Positions 1 to 8,328 of a stretch of DNA of 64,000 bases are shown in pieces. Origin of the DNA: Sphingobium indicum B90A (GTDB lineage: Bacteria; Pseudomonadota; Alphaproteobacteria; Sphingomonadales; Sphingomonadaceae); contig NZ_CP013070.1 of NCBI RefSeq assembly GCF_000264945.2, positions 1,426,001 to 1,490,000 of the forward strand. Direction: 5' to 3'. The position numbers were made by a program, and so were the translations under genes. The notes below the pieces were generated by a model that saw nothing but the letters and a program-made list of their open reading frames with translations, ran no database searches and had not been told where the DNA came from. The number at the start of each line of letters is the position of its first letter. Position 1 is the stretch's first letter.

Positions 1-657
1 AAGGATCATCAGGTCCGAATTGTGCATGCCGCCGATCTTTTCGTTCAGGCTGTTGATGCCGGTGGTGATGCCCGACACATGCCCGCCGCTGTTGAGCGCG
101 CGCTCCGCGATCTGGACCGCCATGGTGGTGGCCGTGGCGAAGCTCTTGACCGACCCGGTCTCTCCCTCCCCTTCCGACACCTTGTAGAGCGCGACCTCGG
201 CCTGCTCGATCTGCTCGCGGGGGTTTACGTCCTCGCTGGTGTCCAGCGCGTTTTCAACCAGTTCCCGGCCGACATGAACAAGCTGTCGCAGCAAGGCGAG
301 GTCGTATATCTGCGTCGCGAAGTCCCTCGCGCCCAGCAGCGCCGCGCCATTGCCGGTCAATTGCGCCAGATAGCCGACGCCGCCCAGTTCCTTGAGCGCC
401 GGATCCTGCTCCAACAGCGGCTTCAGCGTCACCGGGTTGGCGACCATGTCCCGCTCGACCAGCTTCATCACGGCTTCGTAGATGCGGCCGTGCAGGGGTT
501 CGAAGAAATGCTCCGGCTTCAGCTTGAGCTGCACATCCTCGGCAATGCGGTTGTCGATCATCAGCGCGCCCAGCAGCGCGGCCTCCGCCTCCACATTGCG
601 CGGGAGTTCGGTGATGCCGGCTTCCGCGGCGGCGTTTATTTGCACGAGTTCGACCAT
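1..657 (-). CDS. dnaB: Replicative DNA helicase DnaB (N-terminal part, cut by window edge)
   Basis: Hexameric replicative helicase that unwinds DNA at the fork and recruits primase. The visible 219 residues begin MVELVQINAAAEAG and contain the whole N-terminal domain, with the family signature NVEAEAALLGALMIDN at about residues 21-36 and EHFFEPLHGRIYEAV at about 69-83. They continue through the linker to GGMHNSDLMIL, which in DnaB directly precedes the Walker A motif of the RecA-like domain. That ATPase domain lies outside the window. The ATG at 655-657 is preceded by a purine-rich GAGGGAGG stretch, although the spacing is short. The gene is divergent from the UPF0262 gene. Confidence 0.93.
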   Translation of the reverse strand, partial: MVELVQINAAAEAGITELPRNVEAEAALLGALMIDNRIAEDVQLKLKPEHFFEPLHGRIYEAVMKLVERDMVANPVTLKPLLEQDPALKELGGVGYLAQLTGNGAALLGARDFATQIYDLALLRQLVHVGRELVENALDTSEDVNPREQIEQAEVALYKVSEGEGETGSVKSFATATTMAVQIAERALNSGGHVSGITTGINSLNEKIGGMHNSDLMIL

Positions 658-791
658 GCCTCCCTCATCGCTTCGCTGGCGGCGGGGCGCAAGGTCCGAC
701 ATTGAAACGATTGGGAAAAGCTGTGGACAACCGCGCCCCTGCTTTTCCCGGTTGCATTTCCCCTTGCGCCGCCGCACTGACCATAGCGTTC

Positions 792-1274
792 ATGGCCGAT
801 CCGCGCATCATCGATATCACGCTCGACGAGCGGACGATCCTCTGGCGCAACGCCGATGTGGAGCAGGAACGGCGCATCGCCATATTCGACCTGCTGGAGG
901 ATAATTATTTCGAGCCGCAGCGCAGCCATGAGGACGGCTATGCCGGCCCCTACAAGGTGCACCTGCGCGTCGAGGAAGGCCGGCTGGTCATGGAGATACG
1001 CCGGGAAAACGGCGATCCGCTGGAGGCGATCGTCCTCGGCCTGGGTCGGTTCCGCCGCCCGATCCGGGATTATTTCGCGATCTGCGACAGCTATTACCAG
1101 GCGATCAGCAACGCTTCGCCGCAGCAGATCGAAACGGTGGACATGGCGCGCCGGGGCATCCACAATGCCGCCGCCGAGACGCTGATCGAGCGGCTGGACG
1201 GCAAGGTCAAGGTCGATTTCGATACGGCCCGTCGCCTGTTCACGCTGATCTGCGTCCTGCACATCAAGGGGTAA
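792..1274 (+). CDS. UPF0262 family protein
   Basis: A 160-residue cytoplasmic protein of the alphaproteobacterial UPF0262 family, whose function is not established. It was recognised from MADPRIIDITLDERTI at the N-terminus and the conserved run FDLLEDNYFEP followed by GPYKVHLRVEEGRLV. An upstream in-frame start at 702 exists, but the family normally begins with the short M-x-D-P-R-I-I sequence, so 792 is preferred. It is divergent from dnaB, with about 130 bases between the two starts. No transmembrane segment or signal peptide is visible. Confidence 0.85.
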   Translation: MADPRIIDITLDERTILWRNADVEQERRIAIFDLLEDNYFEPQRSHEDGYAGPYKVHLRVEEGRLVMEIRRENGDPLEAIVLGLGRFRRPIRDYFAICDSYYQAISNASPQQIETVDMARRGIHNAAAETLIERLDGKVKVDFDTARRLFTLICVLHIKG

Positions 1275-1306
1275 GGGGCATCCATATCGTCAGCGCCGGC
1301 CATTTC

Positions 1307-1972
1307 ATGGCCCGTCTTTGCCTGTTTCTTGCCGTTCCGGGCCTGCTGGCCCTGGGCGGGTGGCTCTATGCGCGGGAATGGGCGCCCGGCCGGGAGGCGT
1401 TCCCGACCCAGGGCGTGTCGGTGTCGTCGGACAACGGCCCGATCGACTGGGGCACGCTGGCGGCGCAGGGGGCCGATTTCGCCTATATCCGCGCATCGAG
1501 CGGCGGGCGCTTCCGCGATCCAGCGTTCGAGGCGAACTGGGCGGGCGCGAGGGCGGCGGGGATGCGCTATGGCGCCGCGCTCGATTTCAGCCTGTGCGCC
1601 AGGGCTTCGGAACAGGCGACGGGCTTCATGACCATGGTGCCGCGCGACAATGCCGCGCTGCCCCCGGTGATCAGGCTGGCGTTCGATCCGGGCTGCCGCG
1701 CGCGGCCGGGGCAGGATGCGGTGCTGTCGGAACTGAACACGCTGATCAACCTGATCGAAAGTCATGCGGGCACGCCGGTGCTGCTCAACGTCAGCGACGA
1801 TTTCGACGCCCAATACGCCATCGCGTCGGGGATCAACCGCACCTTGTGGCTGGACCGCAATTTCTTCGCGCCCGATGGCGGGCAGCGCAAATGGGTGATG
1901 TGGACAGCCAATGATATGCGGCATATCGACGGCATCGACGGTCCGGTGCGATGGGATGTGATGGCGCGATGA
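1307..1972 (+). CDS. GH25-like (lysozyme fold) protein, probably catalytically inactive
   Basis: A 221-residue protein with an N-terminal membrane anchor or signal (residues 1-22, LCLFLAVPGLLALGGWLY) followed by a glycoside hydrolase family 25 fold. The fold is recognised by GPIDWGTLAAQGADFAYIRA and the C-terminal KWVMWTANDMRHIDGIDGPV. Active GH25 enzymes carry Asp in the first motif (G-x-D-V-S) and a DxE pair after the PP motif. Here the first motif reads GVSVSSDNG (Asp to Ser) and the second PPVIRLAFDPGC (DxE lost). It overlaps the cdd start by ATGA, so the two are probably cotranscribed. It may be a peptidoglycan-binding pseudoenzyme; family membership is firmer than activity. Confidence 0.72.
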   Translation: MARLCLFLAVPGLLALGGWLYAREWAPGREAFPTQGVSVSSDNGPIDWGTLAAQGADFAYIRASSGGRFRDPAFEANWAGARAAGMRYGAALDFSLCARASEQATGFMTMVPRDNAALPPVIRLAFDPGCRARPGQDAVLSELNTLINLIESHAGTPVLLNVSDDFDAQYAIASGINRTLWLDRNFFAPDGGQRKWVMWTANDMRHIDGIDGPVRWDVMAR

Positions 1973-2427
1973 ATGCGACGGAAAAGCTGGTCGAAGCGGC
2001 GCGGGAAGCGATGCGCCATGCGCACGCGCCCTACAGCCGCTTCGCCGTCGGCGCGGCGGTGCGGCTGACCGACGGGCGGATCGTGACCGGCTGCAATTTC
2101 GAGAATGCGAGCTATGGCCTGTCGCTCTGCGCCGAAACGGTGGCGCTGGCCGCGGCGAATGCGCAGGGCCGCCTTGCCGATGTGGAGGCGGTTGCGGTCG
2201 TGGGCGGCGCCATGGGTGCGGACGGCGCCATATCGGGGCAGGCCATCGTCACCCCCTGCGGCCGGTGCCGCCAGATCATGAACGAAGCCGAGCAGATGGC
2301 CGGGCGGACGCTCGCCATTTACTGCGCGGCGCCGGAAGGAGACGCGCTGGTCGAACATCGCGTCGCCGAACTCCTGCCCCATGCCTTCGGTCCCGCCGAT
2401 TTGGGCATCACCCCTGGAAAGAGCTGA
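1969..2427 (+). CDS. cdd: Cytidine deaminase
   Basis: Homotetrameric zinc enzyme that deaminates cytidine and deoxycytidine to uridine and deoxyuridine in pyrimidine salvage. The 152-residue length matches the short tetrameric class. The zinc and catalytic motif C-A-E is present in YGLSLCAETVALAAA (about residues 46-60), and the second zinc motif PCGRC lies near residues 98-102. The chosen ATG overlaps the stop of the preceding GH25-like gene (ATGA); an earlier in-frame start at 1951 would add six unrelated residues. dcd follows with a six-base gap, so two pyrimidine deaminases are grouped. Confidence 0.95.
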   Translation: MNATEKLVEAAREAMRHAHAPYSRFAVGAAVRLTDGRIVTGCNFENASYGLSLCAETVALAAANAQGRLADVEAVAVVGGAMGADGAISGQAIVTPCGRCRQIMNEAEQMAGRTLAIYCAAPEGDALVEHRVAELLPHAFGPADLGITPGKS

Positions 2428-2433
2428 ACAGCC

Positions 2434-2988
2434 ATGTCGATATTGTCGGATAAGTGGATTCGCGAACAGGCGCGGAGCAACAACATGATAGAGCCGTTCG
2501 TGGAGAGCCAGCGGCGGGACGGCTGCATCAGCTATGGCCTATCCTCCTACGGCTATGACGCGCGGGTGGCGGACGAGTTCAAGATCTTCACCAATGTCGA
2601 CAGCGCCGTGGTCGACCCCAAGGATTTCGCCGCCAACAGCTTCGTCGACCGCAAGACCGATGTCTGCATCATCCCGCCCAACAGCTTCGCGCTGGCCCGG
2701 ACGGTCGAATATTTCCGCGTGCCCCGCGACGTGCTGGTGATCTGCCTGGGCAAGTCCACCTATGCGCGGTGCGGCATCATCGTGAACGTGACGCCGCTGG
2801 AACCGGGCTGGGAAGGGCATGTGACGCTGGAATTTTCCAACACCACGCCGCTGCCGGCCAAGATCTACGCCAATGAGGGGGCGTGCCAGTTCCTCTTCCT
2901 CCAGGGCAATGAGCCGTGCGAGACCAGCTATGCCGACCGCGCGGGCAAATATATGGGGCAGCAGGGCGTCACATTGCCGCGCCTGTGA
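2434..2988 (+). CDS. dcd: dCTP deaminase
   Basis: Trimeric enzyme that converts dCTP to dUTP, the precursor for dTMP synthesis. The 184-residue protein shows the family N-terminus [13 protein letters not shown], the nucleotide-binding run [15 protein letters not shown], and the strongly conserved [20 protein letters not shown] with the catalytic Glu in [18 protein letters not shown]. The length is typical for bacterial Dcd. The gene sits just downstream of cdd in the same direction, consistent with a nucleotide-salvage pair. Confidence 0.97.
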   Translation: MSILSDKWIREQARSNNMIEPFVESQRRDGCISYGLSSYGYDARVADEFKIFTNVDSAVVDPKDFAANSFVDRKTDVCIIPPNSFALARTVEYFRVPRDVLVICLGKSTYARCGIIVNVTPLEPGWEGHVTLEFSNTTPLPAKIYANEGACQFLFLQGNEPCETSYADRAGKYMGQQGVTLPRL

Positions 2989-3031
2989 CGCTGTGCGACA
3001 TTGGCGGCATGATGTGTGAGGCAGGCCCGCC

Positions 3032-3796
3032 ATGCTGATGCCGTTCCGAGCGCGGAAGGCGCGGGAGCATGCGCCGCCCCCCAGCGTGGGCGGGGACCGG
3101 CGCGTCTATGCCATAGGCGACGTTCACGGCCGCGACGACCTGCTCGCCCAGTTGCTAGACCGGATCGCGCTGGACGAGGCGGGGCGCCATCCCCTGCCCC
3201 GGCTGCTGATCCTGCTTGGCGACCTGGTCGACCGGGGGCCGCAGTCGCGGCAGGTGGTCGAACGGGCGATGGGCCTGGCGCGCTCCGGCGAGGAGGTCCG
3301 CTTCCTCAAGGGCAATCATGAGGAGATGTTCGTCGCCGCCGCGCGCGGCAAGGCGCAGGCCGCCCGCCTGTTCCGCCGCCATGGCGGGGTGGAGACGCTG
3401 GCCAGCTACGGACTGGGGCCGGAGGACAGCGCCCGGATGAGCGACGAGGCGATGGCGCGATGGATGCTGGCTCACGTCCCGCGCGACCATGTCGATTTCC
3501 TGGACGACCTCCCCGATATGCTGCCGCTGGGCGATTACCTCTTCGTCCATGCGGGGGTGCGGCCGCGCGTCGCGCTCCATGCCCAGATTCCGGCCGACCT
3601 GCGCTGGATCAGGGGCGATTTCCTGAACCATGGAGGGCGCCTGGACAAGATGATCGTCCACGGCCACAACATCAGCGCCGATGTGGACGTCCGGCCCAAC
3701 CGGATCGGCATCGACACCGGCGCCTTCCGCAGCGGCCGGCTGACGGCGATCGGGCTGGAGGGGGACCGGCGCTGGTTCCTGCAAACCGGGGATTGA
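3032..3796 (+). CDS. Metallophosphoesterase, Ser/Thr protein phosphatase (PPP-like) family
   Basis: A 254-residue soluble phosphatase of the bacterial PPP/diadenosine-tetraphosphatase-like superfamily. The metal ligands are all visible: GDVHG (about residues 29-33), GDLVDRG (about 64-70) and GNHE (about 94-97), with later His residues in FVHAGVRP and MIVHGHN. An arginine-rich extension of about 20 residues precedes the fold. The substrate cannot be decided from sequence; related proteins dephosphorylate phosphoproteins or Ap4A. The start at 3032 has a second in-frame ATG two codons later. Confidence 0.88.
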   Translation: MLMPFRARKAREHAPPPSVGGDRRVYAIGDVHGRDDLLAQLLDRIALDEAGRHPLPRLLILLGDLVDRGPQSRQVVERAMGLARSGEEVRFLKGNHEEMFVAAARGKAQAARLFRRHGGVETLASYGLGPEDSARMSDEAMARWMLAHVPRDHVDFLDDLPDMLPLGDYLFVHAGVRPRVALHAQIPADLRWIRGDFLNHGGRLDKMIVHGHNISADVDVRPNRIGIDTGAFRSGRLTAIGLEGDRRWFLQTGD

Positions 3797-3983
3797 TGAA
3801 GGCGCCCGGCGCAACTTGCAATATCGGGATGAGGAAATCTCATTTCCCGCTGATTTCCCGATCCCTTATCCGTCGCATCCGATCCTTCCCGCCCGCTTCA
3901 CCGGAATGGATGGCGGATCGGGACTTTTTCTTCGTTGGACGACGTCGGAACGGCAAAAGCCGTCCGCAACAGGGGAATATTCG

Positions 3984-6770
3984 ATGCGCATTCGCCATGC
4001 ATTGGCGGGCTTCGCTTTTGCCGCATGCCTTGTTTCGCCCACGAAGCTCGTGGCGTCGCCGAAAATGGACGCCACCCTGTCGCAGCGGCACAAGTTCGAC
4101 ATCGCCCCTCAGCCGCTGAGCAGCGCCCTGCGCCAGCTTTCGACCCAGTCGGGCGTGCGCATCCTGTTCCCCTATGACGAGGTCGCGTCGATCCGCAGCC
4201 GACGCGTGCAGGGCTGGCTGTCGACCGAAGACGCGCTGAAACGACTGCTGGCCGGGACCGCGCTCAGGCATAGCGAGGCAGGGGCGGGAGTCATCGCCCT
4301 TGCCGTGCCGGCCAGCCGCACCGTCGCCCATCGCAGCCCGCTGTCGGTCCAGTTGGCGCAGGTCGCCATGGCGGGCGGGTCGGGGGCTCCGGTCGCCATG
4401 GCTCCCGCCGATGCGGAGGAGGCCTCGGCCCCGATCATCGTGACCGGCACCCGCCAGACCACCCGCACCGTCGCGGAAAGCCTGGCCCCCATCGACGTGC
4501 TGAGCGCCAAGGATCTGGAGGCGAGCGGCAAGCAGTCCGTGCGCGACCTGCTGGGCACGCTGGTGCCGTCGATCAACGTGTCGAACAGCGGCGCAGGCGC
4601 CAGCTTCGCCGTCAAGACGCTGTCGCTGCGCGGCCTTGCCGGCGACCATCTGCTGGTGCTGGTGAACGGCAAGCGGCGTCACAACACCGCGACCTTGTTC
4701 ATCAACGGCACGACCCAGAACGGCCAGTCGCCGCCCGACCTGGACCTTATCCCCTCCTCGGCCATCGAACGGATAGAGGTGCTGCGCGACGGCGCATCGG
4801 CGCAATATGGGTCGGACGCGATCGCGGGCGTCGTCAACATCCTGCTGAAGAACGACGCCAGCGGCAGCGCCTCCTTCCTGGGCGGCGCCACGGCGGACGG
4901 CGGCGGCGAACAGGGCCGGTTCCAGATCAGCAAGGGCTTCGGCATCGGCGACGGCGGCCATGTCCACTTCACGCTGGACGCCTTCCTTCAGGGCCGCACC
5001 TATCGCAGCGCGCCCAATCCGGGACAATTCTATGCGCGGGTGGGCCAGCTCTATTCCTCGACCACGGGCGCGCTCGACCCGCGGGAGGCGACCGTCGACC
5101 GCAGGGTGAACCGCGGCGGCCAGCCGCAGGTGTCGGGCATCAACTTCGCATATGACCTGTCGCTGCCGGTGAGCGATCAGGTCGAACTCTACCTGTTCGG
5201 CACGGCGTCGCGACGGCATAGCGACGCCTGGCTGACCTATCGCTTCCCCGACGCGCCGAACAATATTCCCGAACTGTTCCCCAACGGCTACAGCCCGCAT
5301 CTCCACATCTATGACGAGGATTTCCAGACCACGGCGGGGCTGCGCGGCGACCTGTCGGACACATTCCATTACGACCTGTCCAGCAGCTTTTCCCGCGATT
5401 GGGCGAAATATCGGGAAAGTTCGGTCCTCAACGCCTCGCTCGGCCCCGCAAGCCCCACCGACATGCATATCGGCGCCGTCACGTCGAAGGAATGGACGAC
5501 CAATCTCGACCTTCAGAAGACGGTCGATCTGGGCCTGGCCGAACCGTTGCTGGTGGCGCTGGGCGCGGAATATCGCTGGAACAGCTACGCCATCGGCGCG
5601 GGCGACCCGGTTTCCTATATCGACGGCGGATACCGATCGACCACCGGCCCCAATGCCGGCGTGCTGCGGACATCCGGGTCGCAGGGGGTGACGGGTTTCC
5701 CCCTTTCCTCCGCCGGAACATGGAGCCGCGACAATTGGAGCGCCTATCTGAACCTGGAACAGCAGGTCGTCGAGGGGTTCGAGGTCGCGCTGGCCGGGCG
5801 GCATGAGGATTATTCCGACTTCGGCACGACCGACACCGGCAAGGCGTCAGTGCGCATAGAGCCGCTGCGCGGGCTGGCGCTGCGCGGCACCGCCAGCACG
5901 GGCTTCCGCGCCCCGACCCTGCAACAGCAGCATTATTCCTCCGCCAGCACCATCAATGTCGGCGGCGTGCTGCTGCCCGTGTCGGCCTTGCCGGTGGATT
6001 CCGCCGCCGCCGTGGCGCTGGGCGCGACGCCGCTGAAACCGGAAAAATCGCGGAACCTGTCCGCCGGGATCGTCCTGACGCCCACGCCGCGCCTCAACAT
6101 CACGGTCGACGCCTATCAGATCAGGATCAAGGACCGCATCCTGCTGTCCGAAACCCTGCAAGGGCCGCTGGTGCGCGGGGTTCTGGCGGCGGCGGGCATC
6201 ACCTCCTCGGCGGGCGGATTCTACTTCTCCAACGCCGCCGACACCCGGACGCGGGGGCTGGACGTGGTCAGCACCTGGCGGGCGGGCCTGGGCGATCTGG
6301 GCCATGCGCTGTTCAGCCTGTCCGCCAATTTCAACAAGACCGTCTTCACCCATGTCGACGCCGTGCCGCTGGTGCTGGCCGATTCCGGGCTGATGCTGAT
6401 CGGCCGGGCGAAACGGGGGGATTTCACCAAGGGCACGCCGCGCGACAAGTTCATCGCCAACATGTTCTGGACCAGGGGACCGGCCAGCCTGAACCTGCGC
6501 GCCACCCGATATGGCAAGGTGACGATGGTCCATCCGACCACGCCCTCGCTGGATGCGGAGATCGACCCCAAGGTCATTTTCGACCTGGAACTGGGGATGG
6601 AACTGCGCAAGGGCATCAAGCTGACGGCGGGGGCGAACAATCTGTTCAACATCTATCCCGACAAATTGCCCGTTTCATTGCAGGCCAACGGCTTTTCCCT
6701 CTACAATCAATATTCGCCCTATGGCGCGAGCGGCGGCTTCTACTATGGCCGGTTGAATTTCGAGTTTTGA
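3984..6770 (+). CDS. TonB-dependent receptor with N-terminal STN domain
   Basis: Outer-membrane, TonB-energised transporter of 928 residues. The signal peptide MRIRHALAGFAFAACLVSPT is followed by a secretin/TonB short N-terminal (STN) domain (about residues 38-105, KFDIAPQPLSSALRQLS). Next come a linker, a TonB-box-like IIVTGTRQT at about 151, a plug with IERIEVLRDGASAQYGSDAIAGVVN, and a C-terminal beta-barrel ending in the aromatic NFEF. STN domains usually signal to an anti-sigma/ECF pair, but the nearby anti-sigma has no FecR features, so no link is claimed. The ATG at 3984 follows AGGGGAATA; an earlier start at 3816 would remove the signal peptide. The substrate is unknown. Confidence 0.93.
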   Translation: MRIRHALAGFAFAACLVSPTKLVASPKMDATLSQRHKFDIAPQPLSSALRQLSTQSGVRILFPYDEVASIRSRRVQGWLSTEDALKRLLAGTALRHSEAGAGVIALAVPASRTVAHRSPLSVQLAQVAMAGGSGAPVAMAPADAEEASAPIIVTGTRQTTRTVAESLAPIDVLSAKDLEASGKQSVRDLLGTLVPSINVSNSGAGASFAVKTLSLRGLAGDHLLVLVNGKRRHNTATLFINGTTQNGQSPPDLDLIPSSAIERIEVLRDGASAQYGSDAIAGVVNILLKNDASGSASFLGGATADGGGEQGRFQISKGFGIGDGGHVHFTLDAFLQGRTYRSAPNPGQFYARVGQLYSSTTGALDPREATVDRRVNRGGQPQVSGINFAYDLSLPVSDQVELYLFGTASRRHSDAWLTYRFPDAPNNIPELFPNGYSPHLHIYDEDFQTTAGLRGDLSDTFHYDLSSSFSRDWAKYRESSVLNASLGPASPTDMHIGAVTSKEWTTNLDLQKTVDLGLAEPLLVALGAEYRWNSYAIGAGDPVSYIDGGYRSTTGPNAGVLRTSGSQGVTGFPLSSAGTWSRDNWSAYLNLEQQVVEGFEVALAGRHEDYSDFGTTDTGKASVRIEPLRGLALRGTASTGFRAPTLQQQHYSSASTINVGGVLLPVSALPVDSAAAVALGATPLKPEKSRNLSAGIVLTPTPRLNITVDAYQIRIKDRILLSETLQGPLVRGVLAAAGITSSAGGFYFSNAADTRTRGLDVVSTWRAGLGDLGHALFSLSANFNKTVFTHVDAVPLVLADSGLMLIGRAKRGDFTKGTPRDKFIANMFWTRGPASLNLRATRYGKVTMVHPTTPSLDAEIDPKVIFDLELGMELRKGIKLTAGANNLFNIYPDKLPVSLQANGFSLYNQYSPYGASGGFYYGRLNFEF

Positions 6771-6851
6771 GCGGGACGGCCATGCAGATGCGTTAGCCTT
6801 TTCCTGCGATGCCATCGGGGCTGGTTTGGCCAGTAGCGGACGTTAGTTTTC

Positions 6852-6941
6852 CGTCACCCCGGACTTGATCCGGGGTCCCGCTTTCTTTCTGAGTGCGCCT
6901 CGTCCAAGGCAGCGGGACCCCGGGTCAAGCCCGGGGTGACG
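6852..6941. repeat. Family A palindromic repeat, copy A1 (core only)
   Basis: Imperfect 90-base palindrome with arms CGTCACCCCGGACTTGATCC (6852-6871) and GGTCAAGCCCGGGGTGACG (6923-6941), plus inner complementary GGTCCCGCT/AGCGGGACC. The core is shared with copies at 27996-28088, 37649-37740, 39250-39342 and 43184-43276. The leader GGCCAGTAGCGGACGT just upstream also resembles the leaders of the other copies. It lies in the convergent interval between the TonB receptor and the anti-sigma gene, where it could act as a bidirectional transcription barrier. This copy lacks the CTAG terminal repeats seen in A2 and A4. Confidence 0.9.
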
Positions 6942-6983
6942 AATGGGGGAACATCCGCCGCCCCACCCCTTCCAGCCTCTATC

Positions 6984-7679
6984 CTATTGCCACCGCCCGT
7001 CCTTCGCCGCCTTCTCCTGCGCGGCGTCGAGCGGGGAGCCGTCCATCAATGCATCGACGGTCGCCATCAGGCGCATGTCGCCGGAGGACGCTTGCCGATA
7101 GGCCGTCCCCTGCCCCGCGCCCGGCAAGAGCTGCTGCACCTGCCAGCCCTGCTCCTCGCGACAGGCGACGCCCGAAAGGGCCTGTCCTTCGAAGCTGCGG
7201 CACCAGCCGCCGCCCTTGCGCCGAAAGCTGAGGCCGATGCGGATCGGCCCGTCTTGCTGGGCGGAGGCGAGTTGGGTTTCGAGCGCCGACGCCAGTTCGC
7301 CCTGCGCGACCATCGCGCCGCGCTCCACCGCAATCGGACCGCCGCTCCCACCTGAAAAATGCCCGATGCCAAGCCCCAGCAGCAGGCTCGCAGCGATCGC
7401 CCCGCCCGTGACCCAGACGCGCCGCCGCTCCGTCGCCGGACGAGCGAACGGGACGACCTTCGCCTCCTCCCGCAACAGGGCCTGCATCGCCGCCGGCACG
7501 GGCTCGGCTTCGATGGGCGCATAATGGCCCGCCAATCGCTCCCGCAGGCGAAGATGCATGTCCAACCTCGCGGCCAGGGCCGGGTCTTCCGCCACGGCCC
7601 GCTCCACGCGCCGCCGGTTCACCTCGTCCAGTTCGCCATCGACGAAGGCGATCAGCATGGCTTCATCCATGTCCGTCAT
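6984..7679 (-). CDS. Membrane anti-sigma factor
   Basis: Predicted single-pass anti-sigma factor of 231 residues, cotranscribed with the ECF sigma gene upstream. The start overlaps the sigma stop (ATGA at 7676-7679). The N-terminal cytoplasmic part (MTDMDEAMLIAFVDGELDEVNRR) has the helical look of an anti-sigma domain but lacks the zinc-binding HxxxCxxC motif. One hydrophobic segment (about residues 95-112, GGAIAASLLLGLGIGHFSG) separates it from a periplasmic domain of about 115 residues with two Cys (WCRSFEG and VACREE). It should sequester the cognate sigma factor until an envelope signal arrives; the signal is unknown. Confidence 0.82.
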   Translation of the reverse strand: MTDMDEAMLIAFVDGELDEVNRRRVERAVAEDPALAARLDMHLRLRERLAGHYAPIEAEPVPAAMQALLREEAKVVPFARPATERRRVWVTGGAIAASLLLGLGIGHFSGGSGGPIAVERGAMVAQGELASALETQLASAQQDGPIRIGLSFRRKGGGWCRSFEGQALSGVACREEQGWQVQQLLPGAGQGTAYRQASSGDMRLMATVDALMDGSPLDAAQEKAAKDGRWQ

Positions 7680-8164
7680 GCCGCTTCCCCCAGCAGTTCG
7701 ATCAACGCGCCGCGCCCGCGCACCAGCCGCGACGTCAGCGTGCCCATCGGAATGTCCAGCACCTCCGCCGCCTCTTTGTAGGACAGCCCCTCCACCAGCA
7801 CGAGGGCGATCGCCTCCCGCTGCTCGTCGGGCAGGCCGTGCATGGCGCGGTCGACGTCGGACAGCATGACATGCGCCTCCACGTCGCGGTCGCCGGCATG
7901 GCCGACATGCTCGCCCGCCTCCTCCGGTGCGAAGGTGCGGGCGGCGCGCTGCCGGGAGCGGCCCTCGTCGATCCACAGATTGCGCATGATCCGATACATC
8001 CAGCTATCCAGTCTCGTTCCCGGCTGCCATTGATCGCGTGCCCGGAGCGCCTTTTCCAACGCCGCCTGGCAGAGATCGTCCGCATCGGCGCGGTCCCGCG
8101 ACAGGCTGGCGGCAAAGCGCCGCAGCCGGGGCAGGATCGCCAACAGATCGCTTTCGAACGACAT
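7676..8164 (-). CDS. ECF-family RNA polymerase sigma factor
   Basis: A 162-residue group IV sigma factor with only region 2 (FAASLSRDRADADDLCQAALEKAL and LDSWMYRIMRNLWIDEGRSR) and region 4 (HGLPDEQREAIALVLVEGLSYKEAAEVLDIPMGTLTSRLVRGR). The ATG at 8164 is preceded by GGAG at good spacing; an in-frame ATG at 8218 would run into an 11-base inverted repeat and lacks a convincing ribosome site. The anti-sigma gene follows with a 4-base overlap. A secreted S8 protease is divergent across a 164-base region, which makes it a likely regulon member (inference). Confidence 0.92.
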   Translation of the reverse strand: MSFESDLLAILPRLRRFAASLSRDRADADDLCQAALEKALRARDQWQPGTRLDSWMYRIMRNLWIDEGRSRQRAARTFAPEEAGEHVGHAGDRDVEAHVMLSDVDRAMHGLPDEQREAIALVLVEGLSYKEAAEVLDIPMGTLTSRLVRGRGALIELLGEAA

Positions 8165-8187
8165 CCGGTCTCCATTCAGCTTCCTGA

Positions 8188-8221
8188 GGGATGAAACGGC
8201 TGCCGCCGCGCGTTTCATCCC
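8188..8221. promoter_or_regulatory. 11-bp perfect inverted repeat between ECF sigma gene and S8 protease gene
   Basis: GGGATGAAACG (8188-8198) and CGTTTCATCCC (8211-8221) form a perfect 11-base inverted repeat with a 12-base spacer, in the divergent region 24 bases upstream of the sigma start. TGAAAC resembles ECF-type -35 elements and would read the same way in both directions. It may be a divergent ECF promoter element, an operator or a hairpin; the sequence alone does not decide. Confidence 0.5.
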
Positions 8222-8222
8222 T

Positions 8223-8263
8223 GAATCATGAATCTTTTATCGGAAATTTTTTCGCGATGAATC
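8223..8263. promoter_or_regulatory. Three GAATC (GANTC) sites in the divergent sigma/protease region
   Basis: GAATC occurs at 8223-8227, 8230-8234 and 8259-8263 in an AT-rich segment upstream of the protease gene. GANTC is the target of the cell-cycle methyltransferase CcrM in alphaproteobacteria. Three sites in 41 bases are more than expected in GC-rich DNA. TGAATCAT is repeated at both ends of the segment, so part of the clustering may reflect a duplicated motif. Confidence 0.4.
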
Positions 8264-8328
8264 ATTTTGGGAGCGAAAGGACCGTAATGCGGTCCAATGA
8301 TGGAAAGGCCGGCGGCTGGGAGGTCGAA

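Noticed and set aside
3816..3983. Longer N-terminus for the TonB receptor starting at 3816
   Set aside because: It would place 56 non-hydrophobic residues before a clear signal peptide, while the ATG at 3984 has a good ribosome site.
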